This document shows, piece after piece, positions 36,001 through 50,500 of a stretch of DNA of 64,000 nt. The translations under genes were made by a program, and so were the position numbers. The DNA comes from Galbula dea. Lineage: Eukaryota > Chordata > Aves > Piciformes > Galbulidae. The notes under the pieces were generated by a model. That model had not been told where the DNA came from. It did not search any database and was given only the letters and a program-made list of their open reading frames with translations. Position 1 is the first letter of the stretch. The number at the start of each line of letters is the position of its first letter. The stretch covers positions 2,481,603 through 2,545,602 of the forward strand of contig VWZX01004666.1 of assembly GCA_013399015.1 (NCBI GenBank), in the 5' to 3' direction.

Positions 36001-38659
36001 TGATGTGCTTCCTTTTGTTCCAAAAAAATTTCCCAATTTCACAGTTTGCTCTTTCAAGACAGAATTCACAAGTATCTGAAACTTTCTCTTCTCTGCCTGA
36101 TTTTACAATGTAAAATCTGGCCTCTTGCAAACAGATGAGAAGAACATTCCTCTGAGGGGAACTGGAGCTCTTCAACACCTAAGAGTCACTCCCACCAAGG
36201 GTACCAGAGCTCAACACAGGAAGAGGGAGAGTACTCAAATGCCTCACTTTTTCCACTGTTCAACTTCTCTTGGATTGTTATATGGATTTTCATTAGGCTC
36301 CCAAGTTTGGAGAACTTTTATTACTGTTATAGACTCTGCTCATGAAGTGGATTTTCTAACTCTTTCATGCCAGACGTTTGGCTAAGTTCAAGCATAGTAT
36401 CAGTTTAATATCTGACACATGGTCTTGTGGGAACCATATCCTGCCACTGACACAGGAATAGATGTTGTCATCAGATAGTTCCATTCCTCCTCTGCACTTC
36501 TAGCAGAGCTACCTGGTTTTAATAATGACGATATGGAGGAAAACATCTGCGTTACCTCACCCTGTGACTGGAGTTCAAGAGAACGAGCCACACGCTGCAA
36601 ACGGTTCTCGGAACTGGGAACTACTGTTCTACTCAGCATCCAGCTGGAGGTCAATATTCCCAAATACTCATGAGCATAGATCAGCAAATGCCTGTCTTTC
36701 ATCTAAAAACTCTGATTCCTGTGTCAACAAGGCCAGACCGGATTCGTGACTGTCTCTCTGCCATCTGTGGTTTCAGACTTGGGATGGCTATGAGACAGCT
36801 CCAACTGCGTGTGGGGACTAATTCGTAATTGACAGCTAGAGAACCATCACTGATGTCTAAATGAGTTGAACGCAGAAGTTACTAATTACTCTGGTTTTAT
36901 TCTATTTAGTAATATTCCCAGCAAGTTGTATAATGACTCTGCTGTGTAACTGGGGACACAAAGGGATGTCAGCTCATCCTGACAATAACCAAGGCTTAAT
37001 ACTTTGAGAACTAACCTTCTCCAGAACAATGATGAGATTATTCGACTCTAATTTAATGGAAAGCAACAGCAATTGTCACCATTGTGGGAGAATCCAGAAC
37101 TGTGCAGGACAGAACCATGTGGCAGCTTTCAAATTTGTAATATGACTGCTATTGAAATTCAGAAATGCTCCATTTCCTAAATTATGAGTCAGGGAAGATC
37201 ATGCTTTAACATCTGTCCTATTTCTGGTCACCTCCTGGCACTGGTTAGACATACTCTTGGGCAGCTTGTCCATGGAGTCTGTTTTTGTTTCAGTCACGTG
37301 CAAAGGAACAAAAGGAATTTGGGAGAGAATTATTGTTATTTTTACATTTTTCCTCAACTCAATCTCCTTCCTATCTCCAAAGCTCTTTGTAAAACAATGG
37401 ATTTTCCAGTACATTAGGACTTGCCACTAGCCCAAGGATTTTCCCTGCTCCTGGCAGCCCGCTGCATTGGCAGCGTTCCCTCTGCATCTTCGACCTGCTG
37501 CTGATTGATCCCCATAATCCAATCCATTTTCAACAAGCCACTTCAGCTCCAATAAAAACAAGGGGCTTTGCTGATTGCTGGTTTCAGCTGCAGCTGTTGG
37601 AGCCACAAATCTAGAGAGAAATATTTTAAGTCTATTTGTAAAAAATCTACTGGTAAAAATAAAAGCATTCACTGTTTTTATTCAGCTAAGCTCAAAGGGA
37701 AATTAATTACAGCTTCTTTTTATGAATTGTACCTTCTTTATTATTTTATTCCTGTATAGCTTTCTTGGTGTGATCATGGTGTTCCTCTGAGCAGATTAGT
37801 TAGGAAACATTAAGACTGAATTTCCTTGGGCCTTTGGTAAAGGTAAGTATAAAATAGATTGCACAAAATGGGTGCTACAAATATTTGACAGACTTTAAAT
37901 CTTTAATTTAGAACTATTAGACTGTTCTAATTGGCCCCTTCTACAAAGCACCAGCCATACAAAAATCCCATGACACTCAAGAATTCTTGCACTACAATTA
38001 TAATTCTAACAGAGCTGGAAAAACAAACCAACCAAACAGAAAAAACAAACCACTGCAAGATATAAATGTTGATGTCCAGACATCAAACCAGAGACAATTC
38101 ACAATGTTTTCAGGTACATTACTCCAGGTCTGCAGTTATGTGCAAAACTGAAGTTCTGCATTTTATTTTTAGACTGATTTTGAATAGCCACAGCTTCCAG
38201 TCATGGGATCTAGCAAAGGGTTTTGGTGATGGTGTTGGTGTAGAATAAAGCAGTTATCCCATACAATTAACCAGAAAGAAAGTTTGCGTATTTTCTAGAT
38301 CAAGTCATCTATTTTGAAAAATACTTCTCAGAGGATCCAACCCTTTCCCTCCCAATTGAGTGTTCCCTAGATTCAGACCAACATTGCTCTTTCTCACATC
38401 CTTTCTAGCCTTCTATAACTGCTGTTAATGTCTATATTGGTTTGACTAAGATTGCTGATAAAAATAGGGACTGTGATGGGATCTCACAAAGTAGTAGCCG
38501 TATTTTGAAGCCAGCATATTCCACAACCTCTTCTGGCACTAAAAGTCACACAAGGAAAACTGGTAAAGGCTGATAAATCATTACAGAATTAATACAAAGA
38601 AATCTACAACAGGTTGCTGACAACTACAGTAAAATATGTTTGAGCTATAAATTTTTCAG
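33089..38659. other. Unique non-coding DNA, no gene seen
   Basis: No repeat family or gene recognised. Open frames do not exceed 116 codons. A GTAAGT donor-like word at 37843 is preceded by an acceptor-like tract, but all three frames between them contain stops. Confidence 0.5.
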
Positions 38660-38792
38660 AGTTATTTGTGAATTACTATGGTTCACTGCAGTAGTTAGTG
38701 GCCTTTGGCTAATATTTTATCTGTCCTTTTGGTTACGGCTGTTATCTGCAATCACTGATTTTACTATGGATGGCAAAAAACCAGTAGAAACA
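38660..38792 (+). CDS. Weak candidate internal exon with a hydrophobic segment
   Basis: An acceptor-like AATTTTTCAG ends at 38659 and a consensus donor (ACA followed by GTAAGTAT) begins at 38793. In the frame starting after one base, 44 codons are open: VICELLWFTAVVSGLWLIFY, then LSFWLRLLSAI and a polar end TDFTMDGKKPVET. Residues 5-27 could form one membrane helix followed by a charged loop. The phase (two bases expected from the previous exon) does not match the end of the 4210-4420 exon, so intermediate exons would be needed. The protein is not recognised. T-rich DNA also yields such hydrophobic translations by chance. Confidence 0.25.
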
Positions 38793-41700
38793 GTAAGTAT
38801 GGGCCACAAAATTGTATTGGAAATATTCTGAGAGACAGCAATTTTTTTTCATTGAGCCTTATAAGCTACATATGGCACAGCAAGGGTTTAATGAAATTTT
38901 ATTGATTCCAAGGCAAGCTTCCAATGGAAATATGCCCAGATTCCTGGGGCTCTCTGCTGTGGCTGGAGACCTTAGGTGTGCTTATCTTTGGATGTAGCTG
39001 CTCTGTTAACAGGTCTGTCCTTCAGATAGCAGACCTGTAAAATTATACTCCTCTTAGCAATGCTGCTGTCATTTGCTCAGAAACTAAAAAAAAAAAATAA
39101 ATGATAGAGCCTGGGGAACTTCTGGTATATTAAGAATTAAAGGGAGAATAGTTTCTAGTCTAATGTAGCCAAATATTTGGGGGTAGAGGGGGGAAAAAAT
39201 GGAAATCCTTACAAGCTGAAAAGCCCTGTCCCTCAGTATCAATGTAGAGCAGAGAAACAATACCTCAGAGTTTAAGTGTGAGGAAATATTTGTTTGGGAA
39301 AAAGGAGAAGCGCGGATCATCCAAAGAAACAAAAAGGGCCATCTCAAATAGTTTTCTTACAAAGGAGGGGATATATACCAGTTTGGAGTGACGAGGGATG
39401 AAGTTGTCTCTACCAGATAAATTACAGCAGTAGAGAAGGGTATAATTTTGTTTGCTCAAGTCCACAGTCAATAAAGTCTTCTAAACAACTGGTTAGCTTT
39501 GAAAAGGACACCTGTATCAATGAAACAGTTAATCCACAGTCTTGAAATACAGTCAGTAGATGCCAGCTGTATCCATTCATGAATAGAAATTAAGCAGCAG
39601 AGATGCCTGTCCAAAGAAATCCATTACAATCACATCTGCTCTCTCAAAGTCTACAACTGGGAAGTTCTGTTGTTTTTAAACCACAGAAGTCTCCCAAGGG
39701 CCCTGCCTGAGGACCTGATGGGTTGTTTACTACTTCAGTGTTTGGGATCCACTCAAGACTTAGCTCCCTTTGACCATAAGAAGCTTGCTTATTGGGAGGG
39801 AAAGGAACTCTTGAGGTCACCCTGCCCTCAACTACAGCACAAGATTTCCACTCTTACAGTACACCAAGAATTTATTTCCCTAACCCCCTTCTGAAGGAAG
39901 ATGATATGTAATCAGACTGGGAAGAGTAGTACATAATGAAATGATGGCAGTAACCTTCACTTAACTGAATATCTTCCCTTTTAAAGAGTCCTAGGATAAG
40001 GGACAAGCATTTGAATAGACATGGCAGCGTCATAGTCTATCTCAATGCAACATAGCTTTATTTCAGCACTCCTACTAGTTTTGATGTCTCTAATGATAGC
40101 TTCTCCATGTTGGGTGCTGGGAGACTTCTTTCTGCAGACCTCTTTAAGCTTCAAAGGAAATAAAGGAAATTCTCCTTGTGAAAAGTCTAATCCAAAGGGT
40201 AGTTAGGGAAGAATTTAGTAATGTAGAGAATGTTACTACAGTAACATCATTTAACATGTAATTCTCAGTTCAGATTAACTTCATCATTAGCTGAGACATA
40301 AATTAAGGTTTACCCTTCCCCCTCCACNTAGACCAGTTTTTTCTGCTAAGGGGTATCTAAATATTCCTTGCTCTGTTCCCAAGACTCAGAGGAAGAAGAA
40401 CAAACACAACACAACAGACAAACACAATCACTGCCACACTTCACAGATCCAGTTCTAAGCAAAAAACACCTATTATAGTAAACAGCTACAAAGATGCAGG
40501 TCTCACAAAGGTTTTAGTTTCAACATTTACTAAAGCTCATAGAAGGCCTCTATCAAAGCAGGGAACCTAGCCATTTGAGTAAGAAAATACATATGTCTTA
40601 GCAGCAGCACCCAAGATCTGGGAAGTGAAATCAGCTGAAACGACTTGGTCTTGGGCAGCCTGGTGTCAGACAGTTCACAGGGCAGGGTCACCATTCCAGA
40701 GCACAGACTGCATCTACTCCACGATCACATTTCCTTCATTCTCAGATGGGGTCAATACCCTTCACCTCTGTGACCTCATAATCTTGTTTCTACCTTGTCT
40801 GTGTTTCTTTAAATTCACGATTTAAAAAGCTCTTTAAACAACTGGCCCTTCAGCAGCAGGAGCAGGGAGGGTAAGCAAAGCTGAGGCTGGAGCAGCAAAA
40901 TGGGTATATGAGCATATCCACTTCGTTCTGCCAGATTTTAAGAGGCAGCACTGGCTCACAGAGCTTGAGAGAAAGGGCAGCTTTCACACAGCTGATTCAG
41001 CAGAGCTGCAGGTTGGGTGGGACAGGAAGTGGGAAGAGAGAAATTTCAGACTAAATGTTGGGTGCCAGGCTCCTTGGTGCCTGCACGTTGGATTCCACCC
41101 AGTTTTGTGGCAGAGACTGCTCCACTAATCTGGAGAAAAAAATAGATCTGAAGAACCCCAATTCACTTCAAATCAGCTAGGAAAATAGATTATTATCAAA
41201 CAATTATTTTTATACCATCTCTGTGGCACAGCCAGCTGATGTGGATTCAGAGAAAGCCAACCTGGAATGAAATTGCTTAAAAGTCTCTAAATGTTTCAGA
41301 TGGTTGCCTCATGCAAACTGCAGGCAGTAGTGAAGCTTGGCTAAAGGAGGAGTTTATGCAGAGGTGGAGAAATGGATGAAATTAACTTGGGAGAGTTCCA
41401 CTGATTGGTTTGGAGACTCCTATTAATTATATCAATCTATCCAACACAAAAAATTTGCCTATAGAGACTATTCTTACAGATGTGATAGATGATAATGATT
41501 AATAAAGGCAGGTGGCTTAGGCATAGACACAAGGCCCCTACTATTAGAGCACCACAGACTCCAAGGGAATTACTTTAACCCTTGAAATGGAGAAAGAGGG
41601 GTTTTATTTACTTTCCAGTAAAAAATACCTTAGAAAGCAGTTACATCGTTCTTCTCTTGTTATAGCAAAGGAAAGTTTGTGCTCAATATTTGGGCAAGAT

Positions 41701-44700
41701 GTGCTATAGGAAGAGCTCACAAACACCAGTGCTATAAAGCCACCAATGTTGCTAGAGTTCTGGGACCTGACAGTAGTATTGCTAAAGAGGGAACTGATCA
41801 TACAGTGTGGCCCATCAGCACCACTGGTCCCAAAAAACTCCCCTTTGAAGCTTAGGATTACCATGTCCTCTCTGCTCTTCCAGTCCCACTCCTTCTCCTC
41901 CTAGAAATCACATCCTCACCTGTGTAGTTATTCTTTTATTTTCTGCTCTTCCAGACTCACCTATCCCTTATCCTCGTGCATTGTTTAGCACAGGGAATGA
42001 GCAATGCACAACCCCCATAACTAGATTTTACTGTGATGTAAAGTTGACATCATGCTTAGCTTCTAGATAAGTTGGTGTGGTCCAGTTACATCACTTGTTA
42101 GAATGCCAATGACACCCTGAGTAGAGCTATTTAGTGTTGTTTTGTATGATGTAGATATACTCTGGGGCCAAAGCATTTGGCCTCCCAAATCTGTGGCAAG
42201 GATGGGGGTAGATTTCATTCATCTGCTGCCTCAGAGAAGTTAATACATTTCATTCCCTCAAATTTCAGTTAAGAAGCAAGAAGGAAAGCTGTTTAAGAGA
42301 AATTGCTTGGAAAATGGCAATCAGGGAGAAGGGATGGAACACAAGAGAAGAGAACAGAGTTACAGGATGGAGTCTGTTTAGGTATTACTGCACATGTTGA
42401 AACTGACAACATAATGAATGCCAAGTAATCCAGAAATGGTGCCATTTCCTTGAAAAGCAGAAGCTAATATATGCAGCCCTACACTGTGCAAAAATCAGTC
42501 TTTCACCTTGCCTTGAAAAAAACCCCATGTGCTATGATTTATGGCAGAGGAAAAGAAGCTTAGATTTTCTTTGACTTCATGCAGTACTCCTTCCACATGT
42601 CTAATGTACTGCCTACAGCTATGTTTCTTGTGGAAGGTGTGTGTGTCAGCACTTACAAAGACTGATGAGTTTTTCCTATATTCTCAGCTTTTTCTTTTCT
42701 GAAATTGCTATTCCTTGCTTTTCTTTTTTAATCCATTTGTTGCATTTGCTCTTTGGATCTGTATGCAATTTTATTTGCACTCATTTAAGATTCTTGGGCA
42801 CTCTTTAATGAAAAACACCTCTAGTGAGTGAATAGCCATGAAGCATGACTTACCTAGTTTTGTGATTGGAGCTATTAGTGTTCTCAGCTTGACCTCAGAG
42901 TCCACATCTAGAGGTAAAAGAATAAAGTCCTTAATTGTGGTCAACTGCATCTTTGATCTTTCTACTGTGCTGGCCCACAAAGGTCAAATGATGACAACTG
43001 TGATGATTTTTGTACTGTAAATAAGCCCATATTTCTGGACATTTATTAAGTATTCATTCCCATGTTGTCTAGGAAGAATGACATAGATCAGCAGGTTTTG
43101 CAATGTAGGTGCATGAGTGGCCTTCCGGTAGCATTAATAAAAGCAACACTTTGCAAACCCTCTCTGTGAATCTGAAAGCAGACATGCAGTAAATAACTGC
43201 AGGTCACTCCTGATCTGGAATGGGTTTGACCTGTTGACCTCTGGGTGAAAGGCTCTGTACTGCATTACCACTCCCAAGAGCTCTCTGACTCTCTCTGAGG
43301 TTGGGGGTTTTATTATTTTGTTGTTAACCTCAGGACGGAATCACCTCCAATGGATACCATCTGCCAAACACTATCTAGGCATCTGAAGTATTTTTTCCTT
43401 TACAGCTAATCATTGGCACTCAATGAATCTGAAGGTTAAAAAGAAATTGCATGGCCAAATGGTCACTGCAGAAACAGTGAAATCAGAATGTGGAGGGAAT
43501 AAAACCCTTAATAGAACCTTCCTGCCACTGATATATTTTTTCATGTATTCATAGGGTCTTGACATTTCAAGTAGTGGAAGATGTGATGATGCAGGGGGAA
43601 GATGTCAAAATTGATTCCTTTCTACAAGACAGAACCAATCAACCAATTCCTTCCAAACAAACTATTCTAGGTGAACATGAAGAAAGTTGTTCTTTGTGTA
43701 AAGCCTATGCTTCTTTTACCACTCATTCAGATATTCAGGGGTTTCAGTCATTTGTTCTGATGCTGTCCCCTGGAGAAGATGCACACAACAAGCTTCCAGG
43801 GGGATAGGCATCGTGCAAGTACATGGTAAAAATACTCTTCCAAGTTGAAAGCAGTCTGCAGTTAGCAATTTATTGCAAGCAGTCTTTTTGGTCCTAAAAT
43901 ATCCACTCCTACAACTCAGGGTAGGTTTCCCCGAAATCCAGTGTAGAAAATACTGTCCAGCACAACAAATATCTTAACCATACACAAACAAACAAACCAA
44001 CCATCAAAATAAATCAAAATGCAACACAACTATCCTTTATGTCTCAATGACTTTCTGTTACTGGCAAGAACTATTTCAATACCTACCTGGCATCCTGCAA
44101 GGAGGACGTTAGCGACCTCATTGTGGAACTAGCTGCAACAGGAATGCAAGAAGACCACTTTCAGTGACATTAGGAGGACTGTATAGGACTTACATCAATC
44201 TCCACCCACAGTAGGTCTGATCACTGGAAGCCATGTTTTTCCCCATTAACAATGAGTCTTTATAAATTGTGAGTATTTGGGAAGTTCTGCTTGTGTCCTT
44301 TTGTGTACAAATGACAAATCGTCATTTAATGAGCACAAACTGATTTCACACTGAACTGTCCATCTCATAAGCATCAAGATGTCCAAGAAAGGAAAGTCAT
44401 TTATTTATTCCCAGCAGTGCTTTGGGATATAGACTGCAAAAGCAGTGGGAATTAGACATGAGGAAGCAGCAAGATACTTTCCCCATTACATATTCACCCA
44501 TCAATCATAGTTCTTTTTGAAACCTGGCTACTGGCCACTGATCCCTGCTGGGAAAATGCTATAAGTGCAGGAAAAAAGGACATTTTTCCTCTTTGTGCCA
44601 ACTTTCAGTGTTGAGTTAACTTGAAGCTGCAAGTAGCACAGCCCAGCTCCTATCTGGCAGATCTCTGAGAGGAGATCCACCGAGGAATTTCACAGCTGGA

Positions 44701-45789
44701 TCTCCTCTTCTCATTCTGCTCCATCCTCTGACATTTTGGACACGTTTCATCATTGTTTCCCCAAATTTTCATGTGCAACGTTATTAAAAGAATAAACTAA
44801 AAAGAAACTCAGTCCATCAGAGAGTGTGCTTTGTTAAATCTCTTTTCCCAGTGTAACAGGAGGCAAATCAACAGAAAACAGAGGGTGGACATATTAATGT
44901 TAGACAGAGTATAGAAGCACAACTTAAATTTAGAGAAAAACACAGCTGATTGAGCCAGCTGCCATTTTCTGGCTCAGATTCCTAAGACTTCATAAAGGAG
45001 CCTCATTGGTTTGGAGAAAAAGCTGGGTTTGGGGCAGTCATTTTTTGTGGCAGGAAAGGCAAAAGCAAATATCACTACTTCTTGAATGAAGGAAACAGCT
45101 CCAGGGAACACAAAGCCAAGAGTACTGTGGAGAGATGCAGTGTACGGCCAAGCTTCTGATCTCCTTTTTGACACTGAGGAACTTGGAGGAGAGCAGGCCA
45201 CAAGTCATATGGGAAAATATGACCCCAGAAGTGGTAAAACCAAAATAGTCAAGGAAGAACAATGTTCCTGGGGAAATTAGGAATACACAATGTGAGGATG
45301 ACAACTTCAAAAACAGCCCAAATCCAACATTTTACAGCAGCCAGATGTCGAGTCTGCAAGCAGAGAATCTTCTAGGACAAGTCTAGCTCACAGGCAGAGA
45401 AACTTCTTTCTTGCTTTGTTTTTCCATTTTGGAGGTTTATTCTGACAACTTTTGTCTTTGCACTTACATGGCACCTAGACACAGTGACTTTGGAAGAGGT
45501 GAATTTCCGTGTTGCATATTTACCATTCAGATACCCAGGTGGTGCCAGGCTCAGTGGTCAATCTGGCAAGGGCAAGAATTTTGAAGGAAGAGTGAAAATC
45601 AGCCTTGGAAAAACCCCTCTTAACAGGACAGCTATTGATCATTCATGATCCAAATAATTTTTCACTATTGGCAAAACCAGATGGTCCTCTGTATTCTTTT
45701 CTGTAGCATCATCACTTAGACATAAGGAATTCTGCAAAGCAATTTCATAGCTTTCTATGAAAAAAAGAGAAAAGGAGGTGAGGAAAGAC
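38793..45789. other. Unique non-coding DNA with one N at 40328
   Basis: No gene or repeat recognised. A single undetermined base is at 40328, after a C-rich tract. No long open frames. Confidence 0.5.
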
Positions 45790-45821
45790 AAAAAAAAAAA
45801 AAAAAAAAAAAAAAAAANAAA
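45790..45821 (+). repeat. Poly(A) tract with an N
   Basis: About 31 adenines, interrupted by an undetermined base at 45818. The short word AAAGACA occurs directly before and directly after the tract. Upstream 200 bases show no gene-like or LINE-like sequence and no AATAAA close to the tract. It may be a microsatellite-like expansion or the tail of a very short retroinsertion; the true length is uncertain because of the N. Confidence 0.85.
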
Positions 45822-47449
45822 GACATAAAGGAGTTGGCATTCAAGTTGACTGTGTTCTTTCCAAAGTCCTTGACCAGCTCTGACCATCTCCTGGATGTGC
45901 ACTCTCTCAGTGGAATGGAATTTCCCAATATACCATGGTCATTCTGGCACCTGTTTCTCTGCAGCATCTATAAATCTCCTGCAGGTCACAGGACTCTGTA
46001 AAAGGAAAGAAGTTACCCAAGTGTTCTTGGCCTGGGCCTGAAGATCAGGAGAGGGGCAGAAATGCATGCCTCATCCAAACAAAACTCTGCCTGGCTTTAC
46101 ACTGCTAATAGCTCAGTGGGAAAGTCTGTTTAACTGTGCACATCCTGCAGAGGTTTCTGGGATATAACCTGTTAGACCTTCACCTAGAACACATTTCTTC
46201 AGCTTTTGAAGGCTTGCTTGTCTGCAGGGTGTCTGCCAAGCAAAAGAAATGAGGATTAGGGAGCAAAGAAACCCAGTGGCAGCTGTGCATCAGGTCCCAA
46301 TTAAGACATCAAACTAAACCCTTCAGCCCTAGTTCTCAAACATCTTTGTATATAATATTTCCCATGAGGCTGGAATTCTTGTGCGAGGTTTATGCTGGCT
46401 TTAATGTATAGCATCAGGGTTCACTAAGCTTTCATGGCATTCATATTGCTGTTTGAGACAGCAGGGTATGTTTTTTCACCCCCACTCCTCAAATAAAAGA
46501 TGAGGACATGCCCTGTGTTATGACAGGACAAGTCTTGGACTGAGTGAGCAGGTCTGAACTGTTTGCTATGAAGCTGCACTTGAATGTGCCACTGAGTCAT
46601 GTTGGTTCAGAACACGCTAATGTCCTTAATCCTAATTCTAGCTCTAACTTTACAATGGTCTTTTGGTCCATTACACATTTAATCAAAAAGGAGTTCAACT
46701 TCCAGGATCAATCTCACCTAAGACTGGGTAGCAAGGGAAGGTCATTGTATGAAAGGCTGAGAAGTCTGTTGGGCAGAAGTCTACTTGCTGCGGTTACAAG
46801 TGACAACCAGCTGATAGCGTTTAAGACCCTCCCTGTACAATTTGTTTGTGAACCAGTGCACTTTGGACCAAATAACCATTTCAGTTCAAGGCTGAAGTTT
46901 AGAGGCAATTTATCAAAACCTCTCCATCATGGCATCTGATTTGGATTCAGGTCCCAAAGAATTTTTCACCCTGATCTCACTAAAGTCCTACCTGTATATC
47001 CCCTGCATCAATGCAGGAAATACTTGTTTCCTGACATTTTCTGCAGTCTTTTGGAAAATAGTCACAGCATCACTGCAGACTCCCACCATGAGGACAGTGT
47101 AAAGTGCCTGGCTTACCAGCACAATGAAACCATACCACAGTTACCCAGCTGTCCCTACTAACAATTAACTGAATAATCCTTGAGGAGATCATTTAAAATT
47201 CCCCTCACTGCACTCACGAGACAGCCCTGCTGTGAACAGGAGCAGCATGCCCAGAGTCAGCTCCCACTGGCTCACAACAAAGAACAGATTTGATTTGAAA
47301 ATAACAGCAATAGGAACATTTATGCTGCCAAATAGCTGAGTTCCCTGGTTTATTGTTAGATCCTGATTCTTCAGTTGTCTATGGTGCTTTCCCTTGGGAT
47401 CCCTTTGGAAGTGAACTGGCTAATTCCTTCAGAGAACTCTCAGTACATT
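45822..47449. other. Unique non-coding DNA, no gene seen
   Basis: A 131-codon plus-strand frame (46544-46939) has no recognisable motif and no splice or start context. No repeats recognised. Confidence 0.5.
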
Positions 47450-47560
47450 TCTAGAAGGAGCTTGTTCCAGCAACCCCTGTCATAAAGAATGTAGGAGCAT
47501 TCTGCCCAGTTCCCTAAATACTACCACTGTAAATCTTACCCCTCATTTCAAGCCCCACGA
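47450..47560 (-). mobile_element. Possible very old CR1/L3-type remnant
   Basis: The order TAGAAGGAGCTTGTTCCAGC, then CATAAAGAATGTAGG, then CTGTAAATCTTACCCC and TCATTTCAAGCCCC parallels the antisense of the CR1 ORF2 C-terminal region (compare 21740-21850). Many mismatches; could be chance. Confidence 0.3.
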
Positions 47561-50500
47561 TATGCAACATATCCTTAATGCAAAAACATGGCTACTGTTA
47601 CAGGCTATGACAGTCTGTAGCTTTTTCCATGTAAAAATTTCCTGAAATAAGCATCTGAATAAATTCTTCTTATATCACAAACCTATAGAAAGCTCAGACA
47701 GGACCAAGAAAAGTATTGTGAAGCACTGGGCAAGGCTCATTTTCTTTAGAGAAGGCTAGCTTTGAACTTTGTGGAGGCAAACTGCTTTTCTTTCTGTGAG
47801 TGGAGGCCTTTAGAAGCAGAAGTTTAGCTGACATAAAACCTAGTAGAACCTTGATTCTGCTAGTCTTGGTGTCTGCTACTACATTTCCCAGAAACAAGAG
47901 TTCTGATGGAGAATAGATACAACTTCACCTTTGCATGGGCACATAACATGATGCTTAACTTGAGACTTGAAGCCAGGCACCCAAAGCTTGAATCAGAATA
48001 AAGTTAGATCTAACATGATTTGTCTGCCCCATTTCATCATAGTATCTTCCTGGACAAAGTCCCTTCTCTGAGTGCTTCAAATTAAGTGAGAAAACCTGAT
48101 TCATGGACCCTACAAGGCAGAAAAAGCCCAGATTGCTTCTGATCTTGAATTAAACATTCAAAAGCCACTTTCACTATCTTTCTGAGGGGTGGCTGAGACA
48201 ACTTCCTTTTAAACCTTGGAATTCAATTAAAGTACTTCAGCAACATGAATCTATGTTTCTGCAGCTTTTCTAGGACCAATAAGCCAAATAGCCAAAAGCG
48301 TGTGATTCCTCTACCCTGACTGAGAAGGCATTGAAAACCTTTCTTGGGGAAAGTTAGTTAACCAAAGCAGGAGATAACAAGGCAAAATGGCTCTTTCAGA
48401 ACTTGTCTAAGGTTGTGAATGACAAAAGCTCTGTGAAAACCCACGTAGTGGTGTAGCCAAAAATGAAGAAGAAACACCCACCAGGAATTTAGCTAGATTG
48501 CTGTTGAGAGGAGTTCTTAGCACTCCTGGTCCCTGGCTGCAGATTGAAGCATCAACAGTTTGCATGAACTTTTAAACACATGCATGATACCAAAATGTGA
48601 TCTCTAGACATAATTGTTTTTCAGAACTAAAGAAATAAATACCCATTTCTAGGAGCAGCAGCAGTAGCAGAGCTTGGTTTCCTACAGATGAGTGTCTAAG
48701 GCTGAATTGCTTTGCTGTCTAACAAGAGTAAGCTTGTGCTGTAAATCGTCTCACGTTACCCAGCCTCTGATTTCCATGACATTTCTAGCAGCTTGATATT
48801 TCTGGAAGCTGCATGCCTCTGTTAGACTTGTGGTTAAAATAAATCAGCAGATTTTAACACTATTGGGGCAGGCAGGAGGGTGGGAGGGGATGACAGAGAG
48901 AAACAGACATATGGAGCTTGTAATGACATGTTTCTCACTTCCTTAGGAAGCCAATCTTAAAAGATAGAGATGCCAGAGCCCTACCACATTCTGCTGCAGT
49001 GGAGTTTTAATTGGTGAGCTGAATGTCAAGAAAATCCCCTTTCTAAACAAAAGTAAGAAAAAGAGCTGCTTGCTCTTTTATGAGTCACCTTTATCCAGCT
49101 CCTTCAACTGCACAACAGCTAACACCTTTGTTGGAGGTGGAATAAGAAAAAGATGAATTACTTCTTAAAATGCAAGTCAGATGATGAGGATAAAGTTTGA
49201 GAGAGGATAATTCCCCTTTTCAACACCGGATTCAGGCAAAATTAGTGGTTCTGAGTATGATCTAAGGATTACCCATCAAGTTACTTCCTGGAGTTAAACT
49301 TATTAAAGAATTGGAACAGTTAAGGAAAGGTCCCTGCATATACTTGTGTAGTCTGATTTATGTTCTCTTTTATCTCAGACTCCACCTCCTTGAGTCATCT
49401 TTCAACTAATCTACTGAAAATACAGAAGAGGAGGACAGGAGTTGGAACATTCCTGAAGTTGTCACTGCATGATACACATCAGTAGTTTACCTGGCAACAC
49501 TTTCCTTAGGAGAATTTTGGTTTGAAGAAAACAAAACAAAACCAAACCACACACATCCTCAAACATTAAGTTCTGTATCAATCAGTTAACATTAGTTATA
49601 TATCAGAGGTCTGTAAACTAGCTCAGTGAAATTGGGATGTGACTTACAGACCAGACTGAATTTGCATATATTTTTAAAGGACTAAATTTCTCCAACTGAA
49701 ACAAACAAAAGAACACAAAACAAAACAAAATATCAGGAGCAACAAATGAGTCCTAACATTGTGAAACACTTCTAAGTTTGATGCTGTGGATTACTAAGTA
49801 TTAATTGGTCAAGCACAACAATGCCACCATAATCATCTTGATGGTATTTATTTCTCTGTTTTAACATTTCCTAGTACCTGCCTGTGAATGGTGGACATTC
49901 ACATGACATTTAGGAGACCTTGCTGTAGGGTTCTGTCTGATTTTTAAGTCTCTTTTAAAACTCTAGTCTGGATGAGCCATTGAGTCTCAGGGCTTCTTTT
50001 GAGTACTCTTATGATGCAGGTGTGCTTGTCTAGCTTTATCATCTTCTGCTTATCCCCAAGGTCAGTCCTGACCCTAAAATGTCTTAAGTATTTTCTTTCC
50101 CAAATCAAAGAAGGAAGCTTGGCATTGAAAAGAGCAAACCAACACAGAAAGGCTTCACATGGACTTCCTACACACTAACACTTTAACCTCAAATCATAAG
50201 TATGGTTACATATTATCAGGAAGTTAAACCACCACACTGCTTCATCCTTTCCTTGGAAGTCCTTGGAAGAGTTAGCCAAGTGTGTAAGGGGACAGGGCTG
50301 GTAGCAAGACAGATGTGCTCCTGCCTTTCATTATTTATCACCCAAATTATGCTTTGATCAGTCTCTGCAGGAATCACAAAATCCTGCTGGGAGATTTTGT
50401 TTGCACAGAAACCATCTTCTCCAGTTCTCATGTCAGCCAGTTCTCCTAGGCAGTGCCTACCTCACCACTGTGGTATCGCTCCCACTAGTCAGCTTATTCC

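Noticed and set aside
37780..37850. Acceptor-like tract and GTAAGTATA donor
   Set aside because: All three frames between them contain stops, so a coding exon is excluded.
46544..46939. 131-codon open frame, plus strand
   Set aside because: No domain or splice signals; consistent with chance.
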